Assembly: GCA_031288575.1 (NCBI GenBank)
Contig: JAITRD010000063.1
Span: 1-29,279, forward strand
DNA from: Treponema sp.
GTDB lineage: Bacteria > Spirochaetota > Spirochaetia > Treponematales > Breznakiellaceae
Length of the DNA stretch: 29,279 bases
Direction: 5' to 3'
Below, piece after piece: positions 6,675 to 14,222 of the stretch; position 1 is the first letter of the stretch; the number at the start of each line of letters is the position of its first letter. The notes below the pieces were generated by a model. The model saw only the letters and a program-made list of their open reading frames with translations. It made no database searches and had not been told where the DNA came from. Position numbers and translations under genes: made by a program.

Positions 6675-6678
6675 GAAT

Positions 6679-7647
6679 ATGGCGGTAAAGGATAAAACAA
6701 GCTGCTTTTTGTTCCCCGGCCAGGGCGCCCAATACCCGGGCATGGCCCTGGATCTGCGGGAAAATTCCCGGGGGGTTAAAAATTTATTTGAACTGGCTTC
6801 GGATATTATGGGTAAAGACATGGGGGCCCTCCTGGGGGATTCCGGCGGGGAGGCCCTCAAACGGACCGATGCCGCCCAGCCGGCGGTAACCCTGGCGAAT
6901 TTGGCCGCCGCGGTTTACCTGGAGGAACGGGGGATCCGGCCCGCCGGCTGCGCGGGGTTTAGCCTGGGGGAATACGCCGCCCTGGTAAGCGCGGGGGTAA
7001 TCGGCCCGGAAGACTGTTTCCGCCTGGTAAAGGCCCGGGGAGAGGCTATGCTGGCCGCGGCGGACCGCATCCGGGAGATCTCCCCCGGGAGGGAGGCCCC
7101 GGGCATGGCGGCGGTAATCGGCCTTGAGCCGGAGCAGGTTTTGGCCCTTATCGCCGAATGGAGCGCCGCCGGCCTGAGCGGGCTCTACCCGGCAAATATC
7201 AATTCCCCCCGGCAGCTCGTCGTAGCGGGAACCGCCGGGGCCCTGGCCCTGGCGGAAGAAAAATTCAAGGCCGCGGGGGCCCGGCGTTTTGTCCGGCTCC
7301 AGGTGTCCGGCCCCTTCCATTCGCCCCTCATCGCCGGCGCGGCGGAGAGCTTCGCCCCGGTGCTTGAGGGGGTTCCCTTTAAGGACCCGGTCATCCCCCT
7401 CTATTCCAATGTCAGCGGCGGCCCGGTTGCCTCCGGCGCGGAGGCTAAAAAATTCGCCCTGGCCCAGATTACCTCCCCGGTGCGGTGGATTGAGGAAGAG
7501 GGGGCCGTAAACCGCCAGGAGGGCTTAGAAGCCGTTTTGGAAACCGGCCCGGGGACGGTACTCCGGGGTTTATGGAAAGATTCGGGAAGCAAAATTCCCT
7601 GTCACGCCGCGGGAACCGAGGCGGATATAAAGCTTTTGCAAAATTAG
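6679..7647 (+). CDS. fabD: Malonyl-CoA:ACP transacylase
   Basis: 322 residues from ATG 6679. It moves malonyl from CoA to ACP. Oxyanion-hole motif GQGAQYPGM is at residues 14-22; nucleophile Ser95 is in GFSLGEY (GHSLGE in most homologues, so Phe replaces the usual His next to Ser); the catalytic His214 is in SGPFHSPL. An alternative ATG at 6649, with GGAGG 8 nt upstream, would add 10 residues and overlap fabH by 26 bp; that GGAGG lies in the conserved Gly-rich end of fabH. The start at 6679 aligns with the usual N-terminus but has only a close AGGA at 6673. It lies 4 bp after fabH. Confidence 0.94.
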   Translation: MAVKDKTSCFLFPGQGAQYPGMALDLRENSRGVKNLFELASDIMGKDMGALLGDSGGEALKRTDAAQPAVTLANLAAAVYLEERGIRPAGCAGFSLGEYAALVSAGVIGPEDCFRLVKARGEAMLAAADRIREISPGREAPGMAAVIGLEPEQVLALIAEWSAAGLSGLYPANINSPRQLVVAGTAGALALAEEKFKAAGARRFVRLQVSGPFHSPLIAGAAESFAPVLEGVPFKDPVIPLYSNVSGGPVASGAEAKKFALAQITSPVRWIEEEGAVNRQEGLEAVLETGPGTVLRGLWKDSGSKIPCHAAGTEADIKLLQN

Positions 7648-7656
7648 GAGGAGGCC

Positions 7657-8391
7657 ATGGGATTGGAGGGGAAAAAAGCCTTAATTACCGGCGCGTCCCG
7701 GGGCATAGGCCGGGCAATTACCGAAAAATTTCTTGCCGAAGGGGCCGAAGCATGGGGCCTGGGGACCCGGGAACCCGCCGGCCTGGAGGAATGGATCGCC
7801 GGAACCGGGGGCAAACTGCATTGGATCAGCCTTGATCTGGGGGATCTCGCCGGGATAGAAAAAAATATCGAGGACCTGGTAAAAGAAGCGGAGGGTTTTG
7901 ACATCCTGATAAATAACGCGGGGATCACCCGGGACAACCTTTCCTTCAGGATGAGCCTTGAGGATTGGCAGAAGGTCCTGGATGTGAATCTGAGCGCGGC
8001 CTTCCTCACCGCCCGGACGGTGGGGCGGGATATGATCCGCAGGAAAAAAGGGGCGATTATCAATATGTCCAGCGTAGTGGGCATCCACGGCAACGGCGGC
8101 CAGGCGAATTACGCCGCAAGCAAGGCGGGGCTCATCGGCCTCACCAAGTCCCTGGCCCAGGAGACCGCAAGCCGGGGCGTCCGGGTAAACGCCATAGCCC
8201 CGGGCTTTATCCTGTCGGACATGACCGGGGCACTCCCCGAAGCGGCCCGGGAAAAGCTCCTGGAGCGCATCCCCCTTAAACGGGCGGGAAGCCCCGAGGA
8301 TGTGGCGGAGGCGGCCCTGTTCCTGGCCTCCGATGCCGCGGCTTATATCACCGGACAGGTGCTTGCCGTGGACGGCGGCATGTTTATATAG
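7657..8391 (+). CDS. fabG: 3-oxoacyl-ACP reductase
   Basis: 244 residues, standard for the family. It is an NADPH-dependent short-chain dehydrogenase that reduces beta-ketoacyl-ACP. Cofactor motif TGASRGIG is at residues 11-18, NNAGITRDN at 86-94, and the catalytic Ser139, Tyr152 and Lys156 are in the canonical spacing; the C-terminus ITGQVLAVDGGMFI is the family signature. A strong AGGAGG precedes the ATG, 9 bp after fabD. A gap of 93 bp separates it from fabF, where many bacteria have acpP. Confidence 0.95.
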   Translation: MGLEGKKALITGASRGIGRAITEKFLAEGAEAWGLGTREPAGLEEWIAGTGGKLHWISLDLGDLAGIEKNIEDLVKEAEGFDILINNAGITRDNLSFRMSLEDWQKVLDVNLSAAFLTARTVGRDMIRRKKGAIINMSSVVGIHGNGGQANYAASKAGLIGLTKSLAQETASRGVRVNAIAPGFILSDMTGALPEAAREKLLERIPLKRAGSPEDVAEAALFLASDAAAYITGQVLAVDGGMFI

Positions 8392-8411
8392 GGCAAACCC
8401 CTAAAGCCGCT

Positions 8412-8458
8412 CTTTCAAGGGAGCAGTTTTGAAAGGGTGCCCTGTCAAAAAGTTTTTT
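8412..8458 (+). promoter_or_regulatory. Overlapping hairpins between fabG and fabF: possible attenuator
   Basis: CTTTCAA (8412-8418) can pair with TTGAAAG (8429-8435). Alternatively TTTTGA (8427-8432) can pair with TCAAAA (8445-8450) around an inner AGG/CCT stem, followed after AG by six T residues (8453-8458). The two structures share 8429-8432, so they exclude each other, as in an antiterminator/terminator switch. The terminator stem contains an A-G mismatch, so its strength is uncertain. Confidence 0.35.
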
Positions 8459-8484
8459 CGGAGGATTAATTTTCGGAGGATTAA
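8455..8484 (+). repeat. Perfect 15-bp tandem duplication carrying two Shine-Dalgarno sites before fabF
   Basis: TTTTCGGAGGATTAA occurs at 8455-8469 and again at 8470-8484, immediately before the fabF ATG at 8485. Each copy holds GGAGG; the second is 5 nt from the ATG and the first 20 nt. Only the second is correctly spaced for fabF. Confidence 0.9.
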
Positions 8485-9753
8485 ATGAAAAAAAAGGTTG
8501 TTGTTACCGGCATGGGGGTTATTTCTCCCATAGGCAAATCCCTTGAGGAATTTAAAACATCCCTCCTGGCGGGGAAAAGCGGTATCGGAAGGATTAGCCT
8601 CTTTGACGCCGCCGGTTTTGAAGTAACCATCGCCGGAGAGGTTAAAGATTTCGACCCTTCGGTTTGGATCGATAAAAAGGATGCTCGTAAGATGGCCCGG
8701 TTTACCCAGTTTGCCGCCGCCGCCGCGACCCAGGCCCTGGAGCAGGCGGATCTTCTGGAAAAAGCCGGGGAAGAGGGGCGCCGGCAGATAAAGGGCAATC
8801 CCGAAAGAACCGGCATTGTTTTGGGAAACGGGATCGGGGGTTATGAGATTGTTACCGAATCCTTCCGGAAGCTTTTTGCTAACGGCCCCCGGCGGATGCT
8901 GCCTTTGACGGTTCCCCTCATGATCGGGAACGAGGCGGCGGGAAACATTTCCATGCTCTTCGGCACCCGGGGCCCCGCCTTTACCCAGATAACCGCCTGC
9001 GCTTCCGGCACCGACGCCCTGGGACAGGCCCTGGACCTTATCCGGTCCGGCCGCTGCGACGTGGTTATTTCCGGGGGAACCGAATCCTGTATCGTGCCCT
9101 TTGCGGTGGGGGGCTTTATAATGCTGAAAACCCTGTCCACCAAACGGGAAGCGGAGCCGGAAAAGGCCTCCCGGCCCTTCGACGCTGACCGGGACGGTTT
9201 TGTCCTGGGGGAAGCGGCGGGCATCCTGATCCTGGAAAGCGAAGAACACGCGAAAAACCGGGGGGCGGCTGTGCTGGCGGAATTCGCCGGTTACGGGGCA
9301 TCCGCCGACGCCTATCATATCACTTCCCCGGATCCTTCGGGCCAGGGCGGGGGCAGGGCGATAAAACTCGCCCTGGAGGACGCGGGGCTTAAACCCGGGG
9401 ATATCCAATACTACAACGCCCACGGAACCTCCACCCAGATAAACGATCCTACCGAGACGGCGATGATCAAATACGCCTTTGGGGATTACGCCTATAAGCT
9501 CAAGATATCCAGCATCAAAAGCATGACCGGCCACTGTGTTGCCGGCAGCGGGGGCCTGGAAGCCATCGCGAGCATCCTGGCTGTCAGGGAGGGTTTTTAT
9601 CCCCCCACCATCAACCTGGATAACCCCGACCCCGCCTGCGACCTGGATTATGTACCCAATAAGGCCCAGTACGGCGCTATCAATGCCGCGGTCTCGGGGT
9701 CATCAGGATTCGGGGGCCATAACGGGGTAGTGGTCTTTAAGAAGTATCCATAA
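8485..9753 (+). CDS. fabF: Beta-ketoacyl-ACP synthase II
   Basis: 422 residues, the usual KAS II length. It extends acyl-ACP with malonyl-ACP. Nucleophile Cys172 is in TACASGTDAL; the two catalytic His residues are His313 in NAHGTSTQIND and His350 in SMTGHCVAGSGG. The last segment deviates slightly from the common GHxxGAAGG. The N-terminus MKKKVVVTGMGVISPIG is the family signature and fixes the start. It lies 93 bp after fabG behind a duplicated ribosome-binding site, and 16 bp before fabZ. FabB is an alternative name, but the length and the single KAS I/II copy here favour FabF. Confidence 0.94.
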   Translation: MKKKVVVTGMGVISPIGKSLEEFKTSLLAGKSGIGRISLFDAAGFEVTIAGEVKDFDPSVWIDKKDARKMARFTQFAAAAATQALEQADLLEKAGEEGRRQIKGNPERTGIVLGNGIGGYEIVTESFRKLFANGPRRMLPLTVPLMIGNEAAGNISMLFGTRGPAFTQITACASGTDALGQALDLIRSGRCDVVISGGTESCIVPFAVGGFIMLKTLSTKREAEPEKASRPFDADRDGFVLGEAAGILILESEEHAKNRGAAVLAEFAGYGASADAYHITSPDPSGQGGGRAIKLALEDAGLKPGDIQYYNAHGTSTQINDPTETAMIKYAFGDYAYKLKISSIKSMTGHCVAGSGGLEAIASILAVREGFYPPTINLDNPDPACDLDYVPNKAQYGAINAAVSGSSGFGGHNGVVVFKKYP

Positions 9754-9769
9754 AGAGGAAGGAAAAAGA

Positions 9770-10261
9770 ATGAACACCAAGGAAACAACAAACCCCGGGG
9801 GGGAAAATCCCAATCTCATTGAGGCCCTGCTCCCCCACCGTTATCCCTTTCTTTTTGTGGACGAAATTATCGAAGCCGATCAAGACCAGGTCATTGCCCG
9901 CCATGTCTTTACCGAAGGGGAATTTTTTTTCCGGGGGCATTTTCCCCAATATCCGGTGGTACCCGGGGTCATCCTGATTGAGACCATGGCCCAGTCCGGC
10001 GGGGCGGGGCTTAAAAAACTCGGCCTTTTGGGAGCCGGCGGGGAATCGGCCTTGTTTTTTCTGGCTTCGGTGGACAAGGTGAAATTCCGCCGCCAGGTGC
10101 GGCCCGGGGAAGAAGTCCGGTCGGTGATAAAAAACCTCCGGATTTCGTCAAAGATGATAAAACAGGCCGGCAAAGCCTATGTGGGGGAGGAGGTCGCCGC
10201 GGAAGCGGAATGGCTCTGCCTTGTGGGCGGGGCGGAACCGGAAGGGGCTTCCCATGAATGA
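9770..10261 (+). CDS. fabZ: 3-hydroxyacyl-ACP dehydratase
   Basis: 163 residues, a little longer than typical FabZ (about 145) at both ends. It removes water from 3-hydroxyacyl-ACP to give trans-2-enoyl-ACP. Hot-dog-fold motifs: LLPHRYPFLFVD at residues 20-31, catalytic His57 in GHFPQYP and Glu71 in PGVILIETMAQ. The MNTKETTNPGG start is preceded by AGGAAGG at good spacing. The stop overlaps the accB start by 8 bp. No FabI/FabK/FabV enoyl reductase to finish the cycle is present in the window. Confidence 0.94.
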   Translation: MNTKETTNPGGENPNLIEALLPHRYPFLFVDEIIEADQDQVIARHVFTEGEFFFRGHFPQYPVVPGVILIETMAQSGGAGLKKLGLLGAGGESALFFLASVDKVKFRRQVRPGEEVRSVIKNLRISSKMIKQAGKAYVGEEVAAEAEWLCLVGGAEPEGASHE

Positions 10262-10733
10262 GAAACTGCTGCTGGCGTTAATCGACAGAATAAACAACAG
10301 CTCCCTAACGGAACTGGATTATACCGACGGAACCATCCATCTTATCCTCAGAAAAGGCGGGGCCGCCCTCCCCTCCCCGGATGCTTCCGGGAATGTTCCC
10401 GCCGGAGAGGCCGGGAGGAACATTCCCGAGGGGCATAACGACGGCACGGTACGGCTGGGACTTCCGGTAAATGCCGGCGCCGCCGAAGACGGGGGGGAAA
10501 TCATCACCAGCCCCATTGTGGCTACCTTTTACGCCGCCCCCGGCCCGGACGCCCCTCCCTTTGTGCGGCCAGGTTCCCGGGTTGCCGCCGGGGAAACCCT
10601 CTGCATCCTGGAGGCCATGAAAATGATGAACCACCTGGAAGCGGAATTCGACTGCGAGATCCTCTCCGCCGAGGCTTCCAGCGGGGAACTGGTGGAATAC
10701 GGCCAGGCCCTTTTTAAGGTAAAGCGGCTTTAG
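10254..10733 (+). CDS. accB: Biotin carboxyl carrier protein of acetyl-CoA carboxylase
   Basis: 159 residues from ATG 10254. The C-terminal biotinyl domain (about 83-159) contains the biotinylation motif EAMKM with acceptor Lys123. The N-terminal helix region (MNEKLLLALIDRINNS) resembles other BCCPs, and a Pro/Ala/Gly linker (about 38-80) joins the two. The chosen ATG overlaps fabZ by 8 bp; longer readings in the same frame would start inside fabZ and have no family match. AAGGGG lies just upstream. It carries CO2 from AccC to the AccAD transferase. Confidence 0.93.
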   Translation: MNEKLLLALIDRINNSSLTELDYTDGTIHLILRKGGAALPSPDASGNVPAGEAGRNIPEGHNDGTVRLGLPVNAGAAEDGGEIITSPIVATFYAAPGPDAPPFVRPGSRVAAGETLCILEAMKMMNHLEAEFDCEILSAEASSGELVEYGQALFKVKRL

Positions 10734-10746
10734 GGGCTTCTTAAAG

Positions 10747-10775
10747 TTGAAGTTTTTAGGGACCCTTTTTATAGT
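10747..10775 (+). promoter_or_regulatory. Candidate internal promoter before accC
   Basis: TTGAAG (10747-10752), 17-bp spacer, TATAGT (10770-10775), in the 62-bp gap between accB and accC. The start point would be near 10782, leaving a very short leader that still contains the GAAGGGAAGGG ribosome-binding site (10781-10791). It could supply the accC-accD-accA segment separately. Confidence 0.5.
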
Positions 10776-10795
10776 AAAATGAAGGGAAGGGTATT

Positions 10796-12127
10796 TTGAT
10801 AAAACGTCTGCTTATTGCAAACCGGGGCGAAATCGCGGTTCGAATTATCCGGACCTGCCGGGAGCTGGGGATAAAAACCGTGGCGGTTTATTCCACCGCC
10901 GACGAGGGCAGTCTCCATGTACGGCTGGCGGATAAGGCGGTATGCATCGGCCCGCCCCCCTCCTCCCAAAGTTATCTGGTACGGAACAACCTGATCATGG
11001 CGGCGATAAATACCGGCTGCGACGCCATCCACCCCGGGGTCGGCTTTCTTTCGGAAAATTCCGCCTTTGCCCGGCTGGTCCGGGAAAAGGGGCTTATCTT
11101 TATCGGCCCCGACCCGGAGGTGATTGAACTCCTGGGGGACAAAGTCCGGGCCCGGGAAACCGCCGGGCGTTTCGGCCTGCCGGTAACCCCGGGCACCGCG
11201 GACGCGGTAGGGGATGCCGGCGAGGCCCGCCGGGCGGCGCGGGAACTGGGTTTCCCGGTGATTATTAAAGCCGCCGCCGGGGGCGGGGGAAGGGGCATGC
11301 GGATTGTCCGCTCCGAAAAGGAACTTGGGGAAAACCTTGCCCTCGCGAGCCGGGAAGCGGAAGCGAATTTTGCCGACGGCCGGGTCTTTATTGAGCGGTA
11401 CCTGGAAAATCCCCGGCATGTGGAGCTGCAGATCCTCGCCGGCGGCGGGGAAGAAGTGGCGGTCCTGGGGGAACGGGACTGTTCGGTCCAAAAAAACCAC
11501 CAAAAGCTGATTGAGGAAAGCCCCTCGCCGGGGGTAAGTTTGGAAATGCGGCGGCGGATGTCCGAAGGGGCGGTCCTGATGTTCCGGGACTTACAATACC
11601 GGGGGGCGGGTACCATTGAGTTCCTGGTTGAGGGGGAGGCCTTTTATTTTATGGAAGTAAACGCCCGCCTCCAGGTGGAGCATCCGGTAAGCGAATTTGT
11701 TTCCGGTACCGATATTGTGCGCCAGCAGATCCTGGCCTGCACCGAAGGCCGCCTTGAGCCGGGGCTGAACCCGGTCCGGCTTGAGGGGTGGGCCATAGAA
11801 TGCCGGATCAACGCCCTAAGCCCCGGCACCGTAACCCGGCTGGACCTTCCCGGCGGGCCGGGGGTACGGTTCGACTCCTTTTTATATACCGGCTGCAAGG
11901 TCCCCCCCCATTACGATTCTATGGTAGCAAAACTCATCGTCTACGCCCCCGGCCGGGAAGGGGCCCTGGCCCGGATGGACCGGGCCCTGGATGAACTGAA
12001 TATCGAGGGAATTAAAACCAACCGGAACCAGCAGCGGTGGATCATTAGGGACAGCACCTTCCGTTCCGGCCTATTCGGAACATCCTATTACAATCAAATA
12101 GCAAAGGAGGCCGAAGATGCCCTCTGA
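10796..12127 (+). CDS. accC: Biotin carboxylase subunit of acetyl-CoA carboxylase
   Basis: 443 residues, normal for AccC. It carboxylates biotin on AccB using ATP and bicarbonate. The start is TTG at 10796, placed exactly at the conserved N-terminus IKRLLIANRGEIAVRI and preceded by GAAGGGAAGGG. ATP-grasp features: Gly-rich loop KAAAGGGGRGM (158-168), HVELQIL near 208, and EVNARLQVEHPVSE (287-300). It overlaps accD by 11 bp. The TTG start may lower its expression relative to its neighbours, though an internal promoter candidate lies just upstream. Confidence 0.95.
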   Translation: MIKRLLIANRGEIAVRIIRTCRELGIKTVAVYSTADEGSLHVRLADKAVCIGPPPSSQSYLVRNNLIMAAINTGCDAIHPGVGFLSENSAFARLVREKGLIFIGPDPEVIELLGDKVRARETAGRFGLPVTPGTADAVGDAGEARRAARELGFPVIIKAAAGGGGRGMRIVRSEKELGENLALASREAEANFADGRVFIERYLENPRHVELQILAGGGEEVAVLGERDCSVQKNHQKLIEESPSPGVSLEMRRRMSEGAVLMFRDLQYRGAGTIEFLVEGEAFYFMEVNARLQVEHPVSEFVSGTDIVRQQILACTEGRLEPGLNPVRLEGWAIECRINALSPGTVTRLDLPGGPGVRFDSFLYTGCKVPPHYDSMVAKLIVYAPGREGALARMDRALDELNIEGIKTNRNQQRWIIRDSTFRSGLFGTSYYNQIAKEAEDAL

Positions 12128-12974
12128 AACGGATGCCGCAAAAAACAAGGGGCAGGGTCCCTGCCCGGGCTGCGGCGCCCAGCATGATAAAGCGGCTGTC
12201 GACGGAGCCCTCAAAACCTGTCCTTCCTGCGGGTACCACTACCGGATGGAGCCCTTTGAGCGGCTGTTATACCTCGTTGATCCGGGAAGTTTCCAGGAAT
12301 TTTCAGCCAATCTCCGTTCCCTTAACCCCATTGATTTGAGCGGGTATGAAGAAAAACTTTCCGAGGCCGAGGCCAAGGCCCAGATGAAGGACGCGGTGAT
12401 TACCGGAACCTGTACCAGTGAGGGAGAACCGGTCATCCTGGGCCTCATGTCCTTTACCTTTAGGGGGGGATCCATGGGTTCCGTGGTAGGGGAAAAGGTC
12501 TGCCGGGCCCTGCTCCGGGGGGCGGAAGAAAAACTTCCGGTGATCCTTTACACCACCTCCGGGGGCGCCCGGATGCAGGAGGGAATCTTTTCCCTTATGC
12601 AGATGGCCAAAACATCAAGCGCCGCGGCGGAACTGGATAAGGCGGGGGTTCCCTTTTTTGCCGTCCTCTGCGATCCTACCACCGGCGGCGTTACCGCATC
12701 CTTTGCCATGCTGGCGGATATTGCCCTGGCCGAACCGGGGGCCCTTATCGGCTTTGCCGGCCCCCGGGTTATTGAGGGGACCATACGCCAAACCCTGCCC
12801 GAGGGCTTCCAGCGGGCGGAATTCCAGCAGGAAAAGGGGTTTGTGGATATCATTGTCCCCCGGAAGGACCAGAGGCGGACCCTTTCGGCCCTGCTCGATC
12901 TGCATAAAAGCGCGGCCCCGGCTGAAGCCGGCGGGGGGGACGCTAACGATTCCGGTAACGGGGAAGAGCTATGA
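12117..12974 (+). CDS. accD: Acetyl-CoA carboxylase carboxyltransferase subunit beta
   Basis: 285 residues. A four-Cys zinc finger is visible at Cys16, Cys19, Cys35 and Cys38 (CPGC and CPSC pairs), followed by the crotonase-like carboxyltransferase fold with TTSGGARMQEG and DPTTGGVTASFAMLAD, which form the acetyl-CoA and biotin sites. It pairs with AccA to transfer carboxyl from biotin to acetyl-CoA. AAAGGAGG precedes the ATG. It overlaps accC by 11 bp upstream and accA by 4 bp downstream (ATGA). The tail after residue 270 is Ala/Gly-rich and not conserved. Confidence 0.95.
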   Translation: MPSETDAAKNKGQGPCPGCGAQHDKAAVDGALKTCPSCGYHYRMEPFERLLYLVDPGSFQEFSANLRSLNPIDLSGYEEKLSEAEAKAQMKDAVITGTCTSEGEPVILGLMSFTFRGGSMGSVVGEKVCRALLRGAEEKLPVILYTTSGGARMQEGIFSLMQMAKTSSAAAELDKAGVPFFAVLCDPTTGGVTASFAMLADIALAEPGALIGFAGPRVIEGTIRQTLPEGFQRAEFQQEKGFVDIIVPRKDQRRTLSALLDLHKSAAPAEAGGGDANDSGNGEEL

Positions 12975-13897
12975 TGAATATTTCAAAGATTCAAAAAAAA
13001 TTCGCCGAATTAAAAAAAATGGTCCGGGACCTGGGAATTGACGCCTCCAAGGAATTGGAACACCTGGAAGAAAAGGTCAACGCCAATTCCCGAACGGAAA
13101 CAACCTGGAAACGGGTTGAATTAGCCCGGCATCCGGAACGGCCCTATTCCCTGGATTATATCAGCCGCATCTTCGACAATTTTATCGAACTCCGCGGAGA
13201 CCGGACCTTTGGGGACGATCCGTCCATCATCGGGGGGCTGGCCTTTCTCGAGGGGCGGCCGGTTACCATTCTGGCCAACCAAAAAGGCCGTACCCTCAAG
13301 GAAAACGTGCGCCGCAACCACGGCATGGCAAACCCCGAGGGGTACCGGAAGGCCCTGCGCCTGGCCCGGCAGGCGGAAAAATTTAAACGGCCCATTATCA
13401 CCTTTGTGGATACCTCCGGGGCTTATCCGGGGCTTGGCGCGGAGGAGCGGGGGATCGGCGAGGCCATAGCCCGGAACCTCTTTTATTTCAGCCAGCTTAA
13501 AACTCCGATAATCTGTGTCATCATCGGCGAGGGCGGTTCCGGGGGCGCCCTGGGGCTTTCCGTGGGGGATAAGATCTATATGCTGGAAAACGCCATTTAT
13601 TCGGTGATCAGTCCCGAGGGCTGCGCTTCCATCCTCCTCCGGGACGTTTCCAAAGCTAAGGATGCCGCCGCCATGCTCAGGATCACCAGCGCCGACCTCC
13701 TGGAATTTAAGATAATCAACGGAATTATCCCGGAACCGCCCGGAGGAGCCCACGCCGATCCCGATGCCGCGGCCCAGGGCATCAAGGAGGTGCTGCTTAG
13801 GGAAACGGCCTACCTTTCAAGCCGGAACCCCGCGGTACTGGTCCGTTACCGGAACCAGAAAATCCGCAAGATCGGTCACTGGAACGAAGGTTCATAG
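12971..13897 (+). CDS. accA: Acetyl-CoA carboxylase carboxyltransferase subunit alpha
   Basis: 308 residues, close to the usual 315-320. After a coiled N-terminal helix region (to about residue 55) come the family blocks: RPYSLDYISRIFDNFIELRG, FVDTSGAYPGLGAEERG, and GEGGSGGALGLSVGD, which build the carboxybiotin site of the alpha subunit. It is the last gene of the fab/acc operon, coupled to accD by a 4-bp overlap. A second ATG directly follows the first and would shorten it by one residue. A long GC hairpin (13919-13944) follows, without a U-tract. Confidence 0.95.
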   Translation: MMNISKIQKKFAELKKMVRDLGIDASKELEHLEEKVNANSRTETTWKRVELARHPERPYSLDYISRIFDNFIELRGDRTFGDDPSIIGGLAFLEGRPVTILANQKGRTLKENVRRNHGMANPEGYRKALRLARQAEKFKRPIITFVDTSGAYPGLGAEERGIGEAIARNLFYFSQLKTPIICVIIGEGGSGGALGLSVGDKIYMLENAIYSVISPEGCASILLRDVSKAKDAAAMLRITSADLLEFKIINGIIPEPPGGAHADPDAAAQGIKEVLLRETAYLSSRNPAVLVRYRNQKIRKIGHWNEGS

Positions 13898-13918
13898 TAG
13901 CCTGCCGCGCCCTTACCC

Positions 13919-13944
13919 CGGGCGGAAAATCCTTTTTCCGCCCG
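13919..13944. other. Strong hairpin after accA
   Basis: CGGGCGGAAAA (13919-13929), loop TCCT, TTTTCCGCCCG (13934-13944): perfect 11-bp arms, 21 nt after the accA stop. The T-run lies inside the loop-proximal part of the stem and there is none after it, so this is not a canonical terminator, though it may mark the operon 3' end. Confidence 0.6.
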
Positions 13945-13971
13945 CTTCCCGGGCCGCCGCTAAGATTTTTC

Positions 13972-14000
13972 TTGCAATCTTTAACTATTCGGGATAAAAT
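13972..14000 (+). promoter_or_regulatory. Candidate promoter of the GntR-family gene
   Basis: TTGCAA (13972-13977), 17-bp spacer, TAAAAT (13995-14000). If used, transcription starts near 14007 and leaves a leader of about 215 nt before the GTG at 14223. Confidence 0.45.
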
Positions 14001-14222
14001 CAGGTATTTTATAAACCGTAAAATGGCGGGGGGCTCCCGGGCATTGGATCCGGGCCGCCTGCCGCGCGGACGGGTTTCTGCGCCGCTTTATACCGCGGAA
14101 ACCGCGATTTAGGGCCCGCCTTCGGAGTTTGCGGAGTAAAAAATCATCTAAGCGGCGGTTTTTTCGGAGTTTACGCGCGAAGCGCGACAAATTCCCGGCA
14201 AATAGCCGAGAAGGGGTAAAGT
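14001..14222 (+). other. Long structured leader or intergenic region before the GntR gene
   Basis: No convincing gene. It holds CCCGG/CCGGG (14036-14054), CGCGG-AAA-CCGCG (14094-14106) and CGCGC-GAA-GCGCG (14174-14186) hairpins, and the 10-bp direct repeat TTCGGAGTTT at 14121-14130 and 14163-14172. A 29-codon frame from ATG 14023 to TAG 14110 has no ribosome-binding site. An Arg-rich minus-strand frame covers the same stretch and has no recognisable features. No known riboswitch class was recognised. Confidence 0.4.

Noticed and set aside
8401..9534. 377-residue open frame on the minus strand across fabF
   Set aside because: It is antisense to a gene with full catalytic motifs, is Gly/Pro/Arg-rich with no family features, and arises from GC-rich codon bias.
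13981..14190. 69-residue Arg-rich minus-strand frame before the GntR gene
   Set aside because: No ribosome-binding site or family resemblance; better explained as hairpin-rich non-coding sequence.
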